Numbered from the stretch's first letter, positions 10,773-24,890 are shown. The stretch: 54,761 nt of DNA from Cymbomonas tetramitiformis (GCA_001247695.2 LGRX02027104.1:1-54761), one strand, 5' to 3'. Made by a program: numbers and translations. The notes: a model not told the origin generated them from the letters alone.

Positions 10773-13112
10773 TTGAAAGGGAAGGGTTATACGCGCTGGC
10801 ACTCGAACGTGGTTTCCGTCTCAGTCCCGAAAGAATTCTGAACCAGCGTAACGGCCATATCGTCTCGCATCGTCTCGCGTGTCATCGTGAATTTAATTTC
10901 CAGGATTATTAAAACATATCATATATTTATCTTCCATCGATATCGCGGATACGAGTGCCGTTGGCGTTGACTAGCTTAAGGATAAAGAGCTGCGCACCAA
11001 CATTTACTGCTCATAATTTTCTCAACGGTCCTTCGCTTCGCCTCATGGGCGGAACGATGTCGTGGCTGCTGTGGTATGCGCAGGGATTTCGGAAGTGTTT
11101 GGCTGCTTTTATTTTTCAGTTTGTTTATGCATATGTGCCGACTCACGATACTCGTTTTGTGCAGCTTGTGTCGCAGGTTTTCCGATGGCGAGGAGGGGCG
11201 CGCTTTCTTGAGGTGTGGAAGTCTAGGGTAACCTAGCTTGGGTTCACACCCAACCACATCCGACCCACCTTGTTCTCACGTTTTATTCAACTCACTTTGA
11301 ATATGCATACAAAGTTTGAGCAGCATCGGGTTGGGATAAGCTATATACTGATTTTGTTTTTGGGTTTATGGCGTCTTCTTCGCGACATCTTGGGGTGTGG
11401 AAGTCAAGGTTAGGCATGCCAACGTTGCTTGGGTTCGAACGCCCAGCCACATCAAAGGCATCTCATTTGCATATATTCATATTTTTGTCTTCAATATTCA
11501 TGCAAAGCTTTAGGATCATTGAGTTAGGATAAGCCTTAGGCAGATTTATCTTTGTGGGTTATATGGCGCATTGTCTCCTTCTTGAGGTCGACCCAACACA
11601 TGAAAAGATTTGCAGCCGAGGGCGTTTCGTGCGTACTAGCGCACGAAACCTGGCACTAGTATTGCTGACAGTAATATTAGTGCACCCTCTTAAGCGCAAA
11701 GACTTTCAATGAGTGTACACGGAATGGTCGCCTCTTGATAAAGAACATTTTGGGTTTGGGTTCAACGTACCCAAACCCAAAGATGCCAATCAGCCGAAGG
11801 CTTCCCGTGCGTTCTAGCGCACGAAACTTGGCACAAATACTGCCAGCGCATATACCTTTGAGTTACCTGAAGCTCAATGCTTCAAGTTGCTTGTGCGCGA
11901 AACGAGCAATTTATTTCTAAGGCAGATTTATTGGCTTTGGGTTTGGGTTCGAACGTACCCAAACCCAAAGATGCCAATCAGCCGAGGACTTCCCGTGCGT
12001 TCTAGCGTACGAAACTTGGCACAAATACTGCCAATATATATATTTTGAGTTACCTGAAGCTCAAGGCTTCAAGTTACTTGTGCGCGAAACGAGCAATTGA
12101 TTTCTAAGGCAGATTTATTGGCTTTGGGTTTGGGTTCGCCATGAACCCATAAGCAAAATCAGCCTATGACATGACCTAACGTCATTAGACGCAAATATGG
12201 ATAACTATTGAACTTACATAAAAGATAATAGTACGATACCGACGTGGTTGGGTTTGATTCCAAGCGAAGTTGGTAAACGCCAACGTTGACTTCCACACCT
12301 CAAGAAGGAGACAATGCGCCATAACCCACAAAGATGAATCTGCCTAAGGCTTATCCTAACTCAATGATCCTAAAGCTTTGCATGAATATTGAAGACAAAA
12401 ATATGAATATATGCAAATGAGATGCCTTTGATGTGGCTGGGCGTTCGAACCCAAGCAAGGTTGGCATGCCCAACCTTGACTTCCACACCCCAAGAGGTCG
12501 CGAAGAAGACGCCATAAACCCAAAAACAAAATCAGTCTATAGCTTATCCCAACCCGATGCTGCTCAAACTTTGTATGCATATTCAAAGTGAGTTGAATAA
12601 AACGTGAGAACAAGGTGGGTCCGATGTGGTTGGGTGTGAACCCAAGCTAGGTTGCCCTAGACTTCCACACCTCAAGAAAGCGCGCCCCTCCTCGCCATCG
12701 AAAAACCTGCGACACAAGCTGCACAAAACGAGTATCGTGAGTCGGCACGTATGCATAAACAAACTGAAAAATAAAAGCAGCCAAACACTTCCGAAATCCC
12801 TGCGCATAACACAGCAGCCACGTCATCGTTCCGCCCATGAGGCGAAGCGAAGGACCGTTGAGAAAATTATGAGCAGTAAATGTTGGTGCGCAGCTCTTTA
12901 TCCTTGAGCGAGTCAACGCCAACGGCAATCGTATCCGCGATATCGATGGAAGATAAATAGATGATATGTTTTAATAATCCTGGAAATTAAATTCACTATG
13001 ACACGCGAGACGATGCGAGACGATATGACCGTCACGCTGGTTCAGAATTCTTTCGGGACTGAGACGGAAACCACGTTCGAGTTCTAGCGCGTATAACCCT
13101 TCCCTTTTTGAC
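10773..13112. mobile_element. Foldback element with 816-bp inverted arms
   Basis: Arm A (10773-11588) and arm B (12297-13112) are reverse complements of each other over their whole length, at roughly 95% identity by eye. Both encode the same 93-residue open frame (MVGCEPKLG... to ...CWCAALYP) in opposite orientation. The central ~708 bp carries direct repeats. Both arms contain sub-repeats of ~190 bp with a gacttccacacctcaagaa core and a gttcgaaccc string that resembles a pol III B box. No transposase gene is present, so it is best described as a non-autonomous foldback element or the source of a long hairpin RNA. Confidence 0.85.
11740..12130. repeat. Two ~183-bp direct repeats in the spacer of the foldback element
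   Basis: Two head-to-tail copies share tttgggtttgggttcgaacg, gatgccaatcagccga, tgagttacctgaagctcaa and gtgcgcgaaacgagcaatt. Each contains the short palindrome tttgggtttgggtt...acccaaacccaaa. Confidence 0.8.
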
Positions 13113-13828
13113 AATTCAAAAAGGCACAAAAAGATACGATATCTTCAATGTTTTTTTGGAATAGTATATGCAGGCTACACCTGCGTCCATGCGATCATAT
13201 CGATCGATCCTATACACATGTCCTCATCATATTTGGGTCATACGTCATGTTGGAATGCATATATTGGCCATCTTTAATGCTTATAAACAACCGTACACCT
13301 TTTTAGTCGGTTCTTTTAGCCGGAATGGGATAATCGGTGCAAACATGACCCATTATCCACGATGCCCGCAAGAGTGCATTCACAGTGTGGTAGGAGCGTA
13401 TGGTGCTTAAACTTTTGAAGTATATCCATAAAAATGATTTTTTGAAAACTTAACATCATCCATATGGGCAAGTATGTGAGCGATGTGCACTCGTTAGCTT
13501 GACGCGAAGTGAAAATTAGAAGTGCAAAAATCACAAAATTCATATTTCACTTGGGAGGGATCACCCGCCACGGTAAACGAAAGCTCAAATGGCGACTAAA
13601 GTGTGGACTATCCAACTAAGTTTTCATACAGCAAGTGCTGACCGTTAAGAGAATTCTACGTGAAGAAACCAGCCAGCTTTTGGGGGGCACAAGTTTAGGA
13701 GAAACGCTGGCTGGTTTTAAAAGTTAAGAGATGGGCAAACATAAGAAATATGGAGGCTGGCTAGACCCCAAGACATTTTCTTAAAATATAGCAAAATCCC
13801 GAGAAGGGTCTTATTTAAGAGTACGGCT

Positions 13829-14827
13829 GTGCCAGGGAACACTGGCCATGTCAAGCCATTCGATTGGTATATTGTATTTATGCCCAGTGGGGCATTGAGG
13901 TGGAAATGGGCTCGGAAGGGGACTCCCGAGCCATTGACTTCGTACCATGGGGAGCGAAAGCCTGAGCTCGATTATAGCTGGCAGCATATTATCGTCCAAC
14001 CTTCTGGAGCGCTACGCCGCTGGGAGCGTAAGAGGGGCGGTGGCTGGTTTCTGGAAGACGCCACTCGAGCGAAGGAGACTGTAGCGCCATTTTCATTACC
14101 GCTCAGTAATGCGTTCTATCTGGGAGAAGGCGAGGGTGAAGGACGAGTATGAGTATCGCGGGATTCCATACACTCTCTGGGCGTAAGAGTGCGACGCCTA
14201 CGAACAGTGACGATTCGGGCACAGGTGCTGTGACCTGGAGTAAGGAGAAGCTACCAGATTCGGATGACAATGATGACGCGGGTGTCACGGACAGTAAGCA
14301 TGACATGGATACTGCCAGTCCGAAATGGGTGCCTGACTCGCCTGAATATGATGACACTGAGGATGACGTCAGCGAGTTCGATGACTTGGTAGCTGACGAT
14401 GCTGAGGAACAGGCTGAAGCTCGAAGGTTGAAGAGACTGGGACTGCAGCTGATCATGGATGATATATAAGGATGAACTTATCTGGGTTCCAAAGGGCACC
14501 TCCCCGACCTCACCCGTTCAACCAGAGGATCCGCCTATCACCGAGCAGAAGTCTGAGGCCATATCTGAGGATGCTCCAGCCTCTGTGGTGGAGACTGTTC
14601 AAGTACAACCGAAGGAACCATCTGGGCCAGATACTGGATTGACTTCAATGAGTGAAAATAATGCTGGGGTGTCCGAAGTGACGAAGAGGCAACCCATGAA
14701 ATATCCTGCCTGTTGGACAGCTGAGCACATAGCTTATTTGGAATGTACCCGAGGCAGTGACAGTGATGATGAAGAAGTGCAGGACGTGGCTCCTCGTAGG
14801 AAGAAGGCAAAGGCCAACAAGGGACAA
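13829..14827 (+). pseudogene. Remnant of a gene for an acidic protein
   Basis: Three overlapping frames: 13829-14152 (no ATG), 14149-14469 (ATG; Asp/Glu/Ser-rich, e.g. DSPEYDDTEDDVSEFDD) and 14459-14830 (ATG; ends with the basic RRKKAKANKG). The last two overlap by a few bases and read as one protein if a single-base shift near 14460 is allowed. Acidic tails followed by a basic C-terminus are common at the ends of transposon proteins in algae, but I cannot name the family. Confidence 0.3.
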
Positions 14828-15583
14828 TAAAATCAACTGTCTTGATTAGGATTGTCCAAATTCAGATTCTCTGATTAGGATTTGTATAGGTGGCAGATGA
14901 TGATATGCCAGCCGACATGGGACAGATCGATCAGAGATATGAAATGCGCGCCTTGAAAGTATAAGACATGAATTCTTGCCCAGTGGAGGCTGTTCTAGCT
15001 TAAAGTAATTATTTGGAGGAGCTGTTGCTCAACCTGTTAAAATACTGGTCAATCTTTCCTGCCATAAAGATATTGCAATTGCTTAATTGTAGCCTTGTTC
15101 AACGGCTTTGATGTCAGAAAATTCATCTTGTGTGAGTAGACCTTCCCTAAAATCACTAAGAAGTTGCCGCAATTGTGAACGTGTTTTGCCGTCCATCATC
15201 ACGGCAGTGGGCGATTTTTTCGAAGTGAGGATGTGCTGCGAATCCAATACGGAAAATCTGATTTTTCACACTTAAGGATGCGAAAAGCTAGCTGGCAAAA
15301 TAATCGGTTATGTGGCACTCATAATAGTCATCGCGCGTTGGTCCTTGTGGGAGGACCATGAATTTGGATAGTAGCCAACGATCATTTCTTTTCGGACGCT
15401 TACGCTAATTGGAGACCCTGTTAGACGCACAGCGTGAAAAGCATGGGGAGCACGCCAGGAAGTTGAATTATTCCCTCTCACTCGTTTCGCTTTTGCGTAT
15501 ATCACGATGTCCACAACTTTATACAGCTGGAGCATGTCAGGAAGGCAATTTATTGCTTCACCAACCTTGTTTTGCAGTTCAAG

Positions 15584-16060
15584 ATGAAAATTTCTTTCCA
15601 AGACTACTTGAAATCAGTGCTCCCTGTGGACGAGCAGGAAGATGTATTATTGTGTTTGGAAAACGAGTTTGACTCGTCTGATGATGAGCTTTCTGCGGGC
15701 GAGGAAGCTGTTGCCTCTGACGATGACGACGAGTTGGATACCACAGAGCCTGAGCAGGTTGACCACCGCGCGGTTTTCGAGTGTCCATCAGCTTTCAAGG
15801 CTTTGGAAAAGCCTGCGAGTCTTCTCTCGAGCGCGGAAGGCATCTTCAAAGGCCTTTTTATTTTGATGCTGTGGGAAGGGGACGGTTGGGAGCTGGGCAA
15901 AGTGTTGAAGTACGCTCCCAGGCGAGTTCGCCACAACTATGACATTTTGTGGAGTGTAGTAGGGATTCGAGGTTCAAAAATATCTCTTGACCAGTATGCG
16001 GATATTGATACTCTTGAATTGCAACCAGTTGGTTCCTGGGCTTACGTACGCAAGGCTTAG
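15584..16060 (+). CDS. Hypothetical acidic protein, 158 aa
   Basis: ATG at 15584 (MKISFQDYLKSVLPVDEQ). Residues ~25-60 are very acidic (SSDDELSAGEEAVASDDDDE). The C-terminal half is compact: LFILMLWEGDGWELGKV, then YDILWSVVGIRG and VGSWAYVRKA. That pattern recalls the small beta-rich domain at the C-terminus of some transposon proteins, but this is a weak resemblance. Upstream lies the inverted copy of the palindrome motif (15341-15362), which suggests a mobile origin. Confidence 0.4.
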   Translation: MKISFQDYLKSVLPVDEQEDVLLCLENEFDSSDDELSAGEEAVASDDDDELDTTEPEQVDHRAVFECPSAFKALEKPASLLSSAEGIFKGLFILMLWEGDGWELGKVLKYAPRRVRHNYDILWSVVGIRGSKISLDQYADIDTLELQPVGSWAYVRKA

Positions 16061-16185
16061 CCTGTTAGTTTCTTCTGCAGTCATTTGCTCTTGGTCGGTA
16101 TTGGATATTTGATTACAACCATTGGTAAGGTTCAGCATATTTTGTAAGTAAATAGCAAATTTGAATGTCATTTGAATATATTCAA

Positions 16186-16490
16186 CCCTACAGTGAATGT
16201 ATATAACCCTCCTGCAGTGAATGTATAAATTTATAACCCTGCTGCAGTGAATGTATATAACCCCGTTTCCCTGTTTTCTCTCCCCCTCCCCCCCTTTCCC
16301 TCTTCCTCCTTCCTCAATATATTTCACATTCGCGTGACTCGTATATATTTCGCATCTCCGGAATATTTCTCATCTCCACTATCACATTCGCATGACTCGT
16401 GACTCCGGAATGTTTCTCATCTCCACTATCACATTCGCGTGACTCGTGACTCCGGAATATTTCTCATCTCCACTATCACTTATTACTTAT
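16186..16490. repeat. Two minisatellites (~28 bp and 47 bp units)
   Basis: First, three units around tgcagtgaatgtatataaccc (16190-16262). Second, about three units of 47 bp with core actccggaatatttctcatc and tcacattcgcgtgactcgtg (16325-16485). Confidence 0.85.
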
Positions 16491-16518
16491 TACTTATTTC
16501 GTTTGCATGGTATTATTC

Positions 16519-16873
16519 CGATATTTACTTCTGACTGCACTTCTCTGTAAAATGCCTCGCTTCATCATGTCTTCATATGACTTAGCATGTGATACAACAC
16601 CCATCCAAAACAATTCATATAATCATTAGCTATCCATAGAAATCGAAAACCCCCAATTTGGAGTCCCGAGGCAAAAGTTAGGTAATTTTGTGCATATTCA
16701 TTTCTGTCTGCACTTCTCTATAAAATGTGTCGCTTTATAATAATGTGCGTGCATGGCGTCGCATATGCTATAATACACACCCCAACAATTCTAATGATCA
16801 TTAGGTATCCATAGAAACCGAAAACATCATTTTTAGAGTCCCGAGGCAAAAGTTAGGTGGTTTTGTGCAGGCG
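16519..16873. repeat. Direct duplication of ~175 bp
   Basis: The copies 16519-16691 and 16692-16873 share ctgcacttctctgtaaaatg, tatccatagaaatcgaaaac and gagtcccgaggcaaaagtta with moderate divergence. Immediately after is a short inverted-repeat cluster rich in ggtaatac/gtattacc (16874-16965). Confidence 0.8.
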
Positions 16874-16965
16874 GTAATACTTTGGTAATACCAAGGAAAG
16901 TATTACCGGTAATTTACCCGGTAGATTACCAACCCCCATTTCCATATTACCGGTGATGTGGCAGC

Positions 16966-19900
16966 CTTACAGCTCTCGTGGTCACGTTTGATCATACAGG
17001 ACTGCAGGTTTTACCCCTGAGGAACACCACCTGGGCTCTAGAAGGTGCAAGAATGGTGCCGCTCATTGATCTCGACAATAATCGGCAAATAACGGCTGTC
17101 TATGCCGAGTCCCTGCACGACAGTCAGAACGGCATTGTCGTAGGGGTTCAACTCGTCTACACTGGCTTGCCTGCTCTGGAGCACCGATCACACGGCCTTG
17201 CTTTTCAAGAACTTTGACTTCACATAATATACCTACAATCATTGGGGAGATGCCGAAACCAGCTTTCAACTAAAAATATCATCGCCCCCCACCTACTCGC
17301 CACCATCAAGCGAGTCACGCCTGGCAATAGTCACACGAGAACTATTCTGCAATCGTAGTTTTAGATTGGTGGCCACTACAGAAAACTGAGGAGTTCCGCT
17401 CTACAGTAGGGTAGAACACAAGTGGGCGGGGATTATTCTCCTCAAGTTCGTCCCTGCAGGTTGCACTAGCAGCGCACAGAAGTTTGACGTAGATGGTGGA
17501 GGGGCAATCAAGTCGAAGTTCAATGAGCAGAGCAAAGACCACATCGGCGCACAAATACGTAACTGACTATCTTGCCTTTTTTTTAATGTCTCCCGGTGAA
17601 AGTTTTATTAGACATCCAAAATTTACGGTACTGTCGTGTCTATGGTACGCGGTGTACAACTTCGGTCCTCCCGGCACGCAGTCTGCTGCTGATGTGGTTT
17701 TATCGCGGATACGACTAATTGACCATCGCGCGCAGGGGGAGGCATGTGTGGCTACGACCATAACACATGGCTGCGGAGTGGGAGTGTCTCACGCGCAGAT
17801 ATATATCGCCATCGGATCACGAGGGGACGGCTTGAAGGGTGCTAGATCGAAGTGGCAAGTGGGGGGACGGACGATGGGATGATCTCTTACAAGCAAGACA
17901 GTTGCTGTGGGATATCCCGAAAAATTGGCATTTCTCTCGTGGTTTGAGCAAGTTTGACTAGTGATTGGTGGATAATACCTCCCCCCTGCCTCTACTAGAC
18001 TCCGCTTTCGCGCAATGAAGGGTGCGGACAACCCCTAAACTCCACTTTCATGCAACTGAGCCCCCCATCAGACTCTTCGATGTTATGTGCTTCCCGCCCC
18101 GCCCCCTGCTGGGGGCAAAGCATGGGCAGCCCTTGCCACCACTCAGACTGCTGTATAACAATAATCTAGTATGTATCCGATGTATCAACTGCCAAGTTGT
18201 GGTATCTTTACAACACAAAATCCGATCAGTACGACGAGTATGAATATATTACTTTGTATACACAAAATGAAATTTATACAAATGTAAACAATGTTGTCAA
18301 GCAATGTTGTCACCGGTAAAATCTGTCTCCCCAAGATCCGAACAACGAACGAGAATGTAATAACCCCCAAACGTACAAAATATCTCAAAGACGAGCTGTT
18401 GCAAATTCAATGGCTCAATCTCGAAACCCGTTTCTTCTTCAGGCGCCGGCAAGATGACTCGCTCCACAATAGTGGTGGTTACAACTTCTGTCGAAACTGT
18501 AGTGGTCACATTTACTTCAAGTGGTTTAGGCAACAACGGCGGAGGCGCGGGTCTGGGGACACATCGTCTAATTGTGTTGAGAGGCTGTGTGGGAATGAAA
18601 GCATTGATGCTGACGTCGAAATCACAATAAGTGTTTGATCCGATGGCAATTGGCTCTTGCAAAACGGCAGTTTGGAGCAATTTGCGGAATAATAGTGAAG
18701 TCGTTAGAGCAGATTCTGCATCGCCCCACCTCCATTCACACACACTATTAATCGTTGTCACAATATAACACCGCGCACATATACTTGGAGAATGTCAGTA
18801 ACTCGGGTTGTTTGTTATAAGGACCATTCTGGGCAAATTTATTGAATTCTTTTTATCAAAGCTACATTGATGATGACATCATGTGTCATGATATATTATT
18901 AACACTGTGATTGGTGATCTAATATATATTCTGAATACATCTTGTTGTGCAGTGATGATATATATCTATATCTATATTATACAACTGTTGTGTGTGTGTA
19001 TATATATATACATATCCTTGCGCAGTCGAATTGATCTTTCCCCCCGCGGTGGTTGCTACCGTCCTGATTGTCTTCCAAGGCCTGCCTTTTCATTGGTGGT
19101 TGCTCCTATTTTGCTTATCACTTTCCTGAAGGTGGTACGACAGGAAGTGTATAAATATACTAAGTATATATAGTACTTTCCTGAACGTGGTACGATATGA
19201 AGTATATATATCTGTAATATATATCACCAATGAATCGCAGTGTCGTATGATGGCACGTGATGCCATCATCCGAAATTTTGGTCGGCCTATGTCTCATCAT
19301 ATAAAACAAATGAAAACAAATTGCCAGCTTCAATGTGTCGCGAGTCTGGATTGTGTCATCGCAAACAAGTAGCCATCATCAACATACGGCACCACATACG
19401 TAATAACATTCAACCGATAGACCGTTCATTAAATCCCCCCCCGCCCAGCATATCTTACATCATTTCATGTTGGGTGTGTTTGGCCTAGTGGAGATCTTTA
19501 TATTGACTGACGCAGTATTTCATGGAAACCATACTTTCTGCCCATCCGAGTACGTGTATGTGATATCGCTCCAATTGTGATGATTCACGACGACATTAAC
19601 ACTACTACGATCCCCTCAACTAACCTGCATTGGGCACCAAAATGTGACAGCAACACAACATGCATGATTCCATGACACCCATTAAACAAACATTCTTGAT
19701 GAACAATTCGAGATTGATGAGAATGTTTTCACAATTGCGGGAACCAAAATAATGATCACTCTTCCCACAATCAAGGGAAGCCAACGAGTGTGGATGTGAC
19801 GCCGCAGCGCCCCTACCTCCCCATACTTGCTTACTTGTACAGATTTGGGAGGCACGCACTCATCAGATATGAAGGTACTAGCGTTGAAGCATGATGCAAC

Positions 19901-22900
19901 ATACACGTGCGCGTGTGTGTGTGTGCAAATTTGAAGTGTTTAGCACACACACAGCCACATGGCGATGGCGTGGTAGGAAGTCTATATATACATACACACA
20001 CACACAATACTAGCTAATCTCAAAATCTCCACTAGGGAAATCATGAAATCGTGCCGGGAATCAGAAACATGAAGGGTCAATACAGTATGTTGAATGCATG
20101 CGTGCCACGACCCGTGACGTCGCGCCGTGACCTCGTGAGTCAGGTTGCGTGTGATGATGACATCGATTCTTGAACCATGGCCACTGCCGACGCAGTGTCT
20201 CATCGTATGGAACGAAACCGAATCGTCAACATTGAATATGTCGCGAGTGTTGCTCTATGTGTGTATGAACACACATATATCAAGGTATGTACCCCTTCGC
20301 ATAAAACAATCGATGGCCGTATTTCGCTTGCTCTGTGCGATGTACTTAGATCCGTGAAAACTGCTCGCATCTAATAAAGTGGGAGAGCACAGCCGAAGTC
20401 TGTGCATACAATCAACCTAAAACTTCTTGACAACGAACCGACAGGGTTCGGCTTTGGGGCGATGTGGGGTTGACAACCCTTACATGAAGCGGGGATAATA
20501 CATTTGTCACCCGCTACCCTTGATACATACCCACAGTCGCAGCCTCCATAAGTATATGTGGACAATGCCACGGACTTGCACTTAGACGAATGCATGTACC
20601 TATTGGCCTTCAGATGTTCCTCGCCCTCGATGTTTTAATCCCCCTCCCCCCCGCATCATGGCATGTCGCCGATACGTATAACCCAAATGGAGGAAACCAA
20701 GATACGGAAGTCGTGACACACACAATCAAGCAGTGACGCGCGATCGTGACATGCATGGTGCCCTTACCAAAAATTTAGAGTGATCATTTTTACAAGTGCA
20801 ACTAAACATAGCGGGCGGATGGTCGATGGTGGAAGGTGCAACCAATCAAAATTTCGGATCCAAAATAGTTTCCTTCTAAATTGTCCTAAACATCTATGCG
20901 TGAGCGGCAGCACACACGTGTGGCACGGAACATCATATGAATAGGGGCGCGTGCGCACTTTCGATTGCACACTGAACTAACTAATATTTAACTAGCTAAT
21001 ATTTCTGAACACACTCAACAAGCTGATATTTCTTGGTATGCCCATGATTGGGCACACAAATGTACAAATCTTGCAATTTTGACAGATTTATTCATGCAGA
21101 CCTGTGTAATAGTGATTGTCAGCCATGGGTTTGCAATACATGCCATTTTCTAGATAGTGCAGCCATGAGATAATAGCACTTCGTCGAAGTATCATCCTGA
21201 ATATGCCATTTTTTGGGGGAGCATGGCACATCTACTCTACATATTTTCTTGGCTATGTGGCCAACAAAACTTCTAAACACAAAGAATGGCATTCTTACAT
21301 CGGAAACGAGATATGATTATTTTGGCAGTATTATTCTGCAAAGTAACCAACAGGTGTAATTTATTATGCGCATGTATTATTATACAATCGCCACAAACGG
21401 GTTAGATAGAGAGTTATCAGTCAGAAGCATGCAGCATCAATTCGAAAAATAACGACTAACAGACAATCATAAACAAACTGAGAGATATAATAATGATGTG
21501 GTTTAGCATCAGGGGAGACGTCCTGCCGTGAGTGACCAGCCCCTGGCCGAGAGACCTCTCTAAAAGTGGGGTGGGGCAGATGTGGATTTTTTTCTGGGTG
21601 GCTCGGATACATACCTTTTTGAACAAACTTCGCTATTCCACCATACTTAAGCGAAAAAATCCGCGCTTGCGACCAATTTTGGATGGTTGGCCAAACTGGC
21701 CGAAACAGGGCCTAAGGAATTTCCGAAAAGTGGGACCGAGAGCCCCGAGAGGAGGACTTCTGCCCTGTTTAGTATACAACCCATAACTAATGCCGGAACA
21801 TTGTCATATACATAATTGGCTATAGAATGCCCGCCACTAGTATAGAGAGGGGAATGCAATACATGTATCATTATCGATAATCAAAATCACGATGCATCAA
21901 ATAACCACGATTTATGATGCATCCATCGTAGCAGTGAACGGTGCGAGTAGACTTACATACACGCCCCTCGTGCTACAATACACACATCACACTAAACGGC
22001 ATAATGACCACCGACAAAATCCGGCTCATCGTCATATCAGCGGATGCGAGAATTATCATATCCTAGTAGAAAAAAATGTGGGATGCCTGGACGCTCATCC
22101 GGTTTTGCACTGCATGTACATCCATCCATATTATAGCAATACGTCATGTTAGTGCTCTCATGCAGGAAAGTCAAAGTTGAAATTTTTAAGGAGAGACTCA
22201 GTTGCAGGGCACGCATTATCATCCACGAAGGTTTCCCCTTGCTACTTGTCCTGACATGCCAACTACCCCAACATGCATATACCCCCGCCCCCATATCTGT
22301 ATGTGTGCGTGTTGACAGTATACGCGCTTGTTGACATCTACGTACGTAGAACGAACGAACCTTTGATATGAGCTGGATATTGCTGTTTGTCGTGCAATTG
22401 TATATCCGCATGAATACCCGCTAGCATCCAAATAAACACCACTGTGATCGCCGACACTGACGACGATGGCGATGGCCGCGCCATTGATGCTGGCGCCATC
22501 CAGGTTGAATGTACGGCCCCGCAGCTAGCATGCATGGTTGATGTTGTTATTCGATTTCAGCACACCGAATCGGTACTGATATATAGACGAGCATTTGCTG
22601 ATGGCCAAATCATCAATGCGTTGATATGTCGTATTGCGCCTTACTGCAACATAGCTCAGGATCCATCAAGCCGAGTCAGCATGCGATTAATGTGGAACCA
22701 GCATCAGAAAATGACACGTGATCGAGAAATGTGACGTCATACAATATTGTATGGACGCCCCATTCGCGCGGGGAAAAGCGAATCGTATATCATAATAAGT
22801 ATGCGCGACAGAGAAGATTCTCAGCTCTGGTGGTTTGATGTCGCGTCGCAATGCATCGGAGATTACGCTTATATCGCGTGTGGTTACGCAGCGAGCATTG

Positions 22901-24100
22901 CAGGATCGATCTGCAGTATCAACGACAAAAACATTATGCTGCGATTTCAGTTGGCGTAGTTGCTCAGGATCAGTGAGTTGTGTACGCGATGCTCGACACT
23001 CAGGAGAAATTAAGTATCGACCTACAGTATGTAATTATTGAAAAGTACGTCACTGCACATATAAAGCACTCTCGAAATAACGCGAATCGATTATGTACAG
23101 TATAGCTTGAACTAAGGTGCAGGGGTGAGCGCAGCGACTATATACAGTACGTCGCTTGTAGGCACGTTCGTTGCATCGTTAACGTTGCAGCCGGATCTGG
23201 ATCAATGATTAGTGCGTCACGTACACGCAACGTGCTATGGCAAAATGTCAAATCCATGTGAATACATTCAATATGCTGAAATCTGGATGCACGAACCTCC
23301 CTCTAATCGCGAGACCTTGTGCACGACAATGCAAATAATCGTTCGCAACTTAATATTGCATGCCCCGATGCTAGTACTGCAAAAGCCACGATATATGCGC
23401 ACCCGCTAACCGATCAGAGATCAATGCTCTAGTTTTATTACCAAGACGGATACCCTGGCTCACGCACCATATAACATTTTCACGTGCCAAGCGGCAGAGG
23501 CATGCGATAGTACGCTCGACAATAAATTGCTGTCGTACTAAACCGGGGTAATAAAATGTACGTAGCATGGCACTGTTGCGCACCACACATTTCCCGTTAC
23601 GATGCATGCCATGCTTTACATAATCAACATTCAACGGATCCCTAGTATCGTCCGAGCAATTGTCCGTTTGCTAGAGCTGCGCAACTTAAACTGGTCCGGT
23701 CATTTTTTACAGGGGCAATTTCCGGAATCCGACAGTCCGTATTAAAAAACCGACATCCTAGATAGAGATCAAAATACGATATATTCCTTCGTCGCTCCCC
23801 AGAAATGTCTTCGGACCTTCCGATATTTACGATCTGAAAGTATTGGACGGCTCAACTTTAGTTGGGCGCCCCTGCCGTTTGCTGCACTGGGTGCGTGGGT
23901 GGTGCGCTTGATAAGGACATATCATTTTGTTATTATACAAATAATCGGAATAGGAATTTTAGTAGGAAGCGTATCAATTGTCACACCGAAGGTGCATCTA
24001 TTCCTCTCGTCCGAAAATGGAAAAAAGAAAAGCACACTAATTCCCAACTCCAGAGGAGATGTGGTCCTGGAGGGAAATTTCACTCCTCAGTGCAACGATT
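16966..24100. other. Long gene-poor stretch
   Basis: I see no gene I can support. ORFs are short, without recognisable motifs, and mostly lack ATG starts. The only structure is simple sequence: TA/CT-rich runs at ~18955-19020 and 19140-19220, and CA/GT runs at ~19900-20015. Unrecognised introns or exons of a long-intron gene cannot be excluded. Confidence 0.4.
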
Positions 24101-24109
24101 ATTAGATTA

Positions 24110-24890
24110 GTTGGTACTACCCCTACTACGTAGGCATCGTTGGTCGATCTCAAAAGAAGATCTCCGCTAGGCATGTAGGCCACCTTAAACATGATGGTTC
24201 GATCATCTCAATATTCGGTATAGTTTTTCAATCGGCGAATGCATGCGCGTATCGTTTACTTTTGGTTGTTCGTCATCGATGATGCGATGGCTCAGGCCTG
24301 CGATGGCGCAGGCGATGGCTCAGGCGGGCAATAGGGATGGCGATGCCGATGTTGTTGATGCTGGCGCTGGCCATGGCCATGGCCCGGACGCTGGGGTCGC
24401 TGCGGCATTTCCCTTTAGCGCTCGTCAGATCAACAGTCTATCACCGTTGCTCGTCGCGATTCGACCGGCTTTGCTGATTTAGTAAGGGATATACTTGGCC
24501 GGGTTCTAAAATATGAAGAGCATGTGGACCACAAAGCCATAAAGAGAATGCCTAGCGGTTTGTGCATTCCTAGGCTTGGTCGGTCTCAAGTTGAGATCGC
24601 CACTAGGCCATCTGAAGTATGAAATCCGATCGCTCAATCATCTCATCATTCGTCGCGCTCGCCGCGCCGTGCGGTCTCGTTGTTGCGCCATGGTTGCCGT
24701 GCCATGCCGTCGGGTGGCGTCGCGGAACACGGACGCGGAAGCGATAACGAGCATGGTGAGGCGCCGCATTGCCTTCGCCGATCGTCGGAGCGAGCTTCAG
24801 TAATCGCCGCCCGTTGGGATTCGCGCTTTCATGCTGCTGATTGAGTTATGTAAGTAAGGTAATCTGGACGGGTTCTAAAACATACAGAGC
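24110..24890. repeat. Divergent tandem duplication of ~400 bp
   Basis: Two copies each contain, in order, a taggcatcgttggtcgatctc-like or taggcttggtcggtctcaag-like segment, tcatctcaat/tcatctcatcattcg, a GC-rich stretch (with gcgatggc motifs in the first copy), and gggttctaaaa followed by a cat/agagca segment. Divergence is high. Confidence 0.5.

Noticed and set aside
18297..18761. 154-codon minus-strand ORF
   Set aside because: Begins at GTG with no internal ATG and no recognisable domain. It might be an isolated exon, but nothing supports it.
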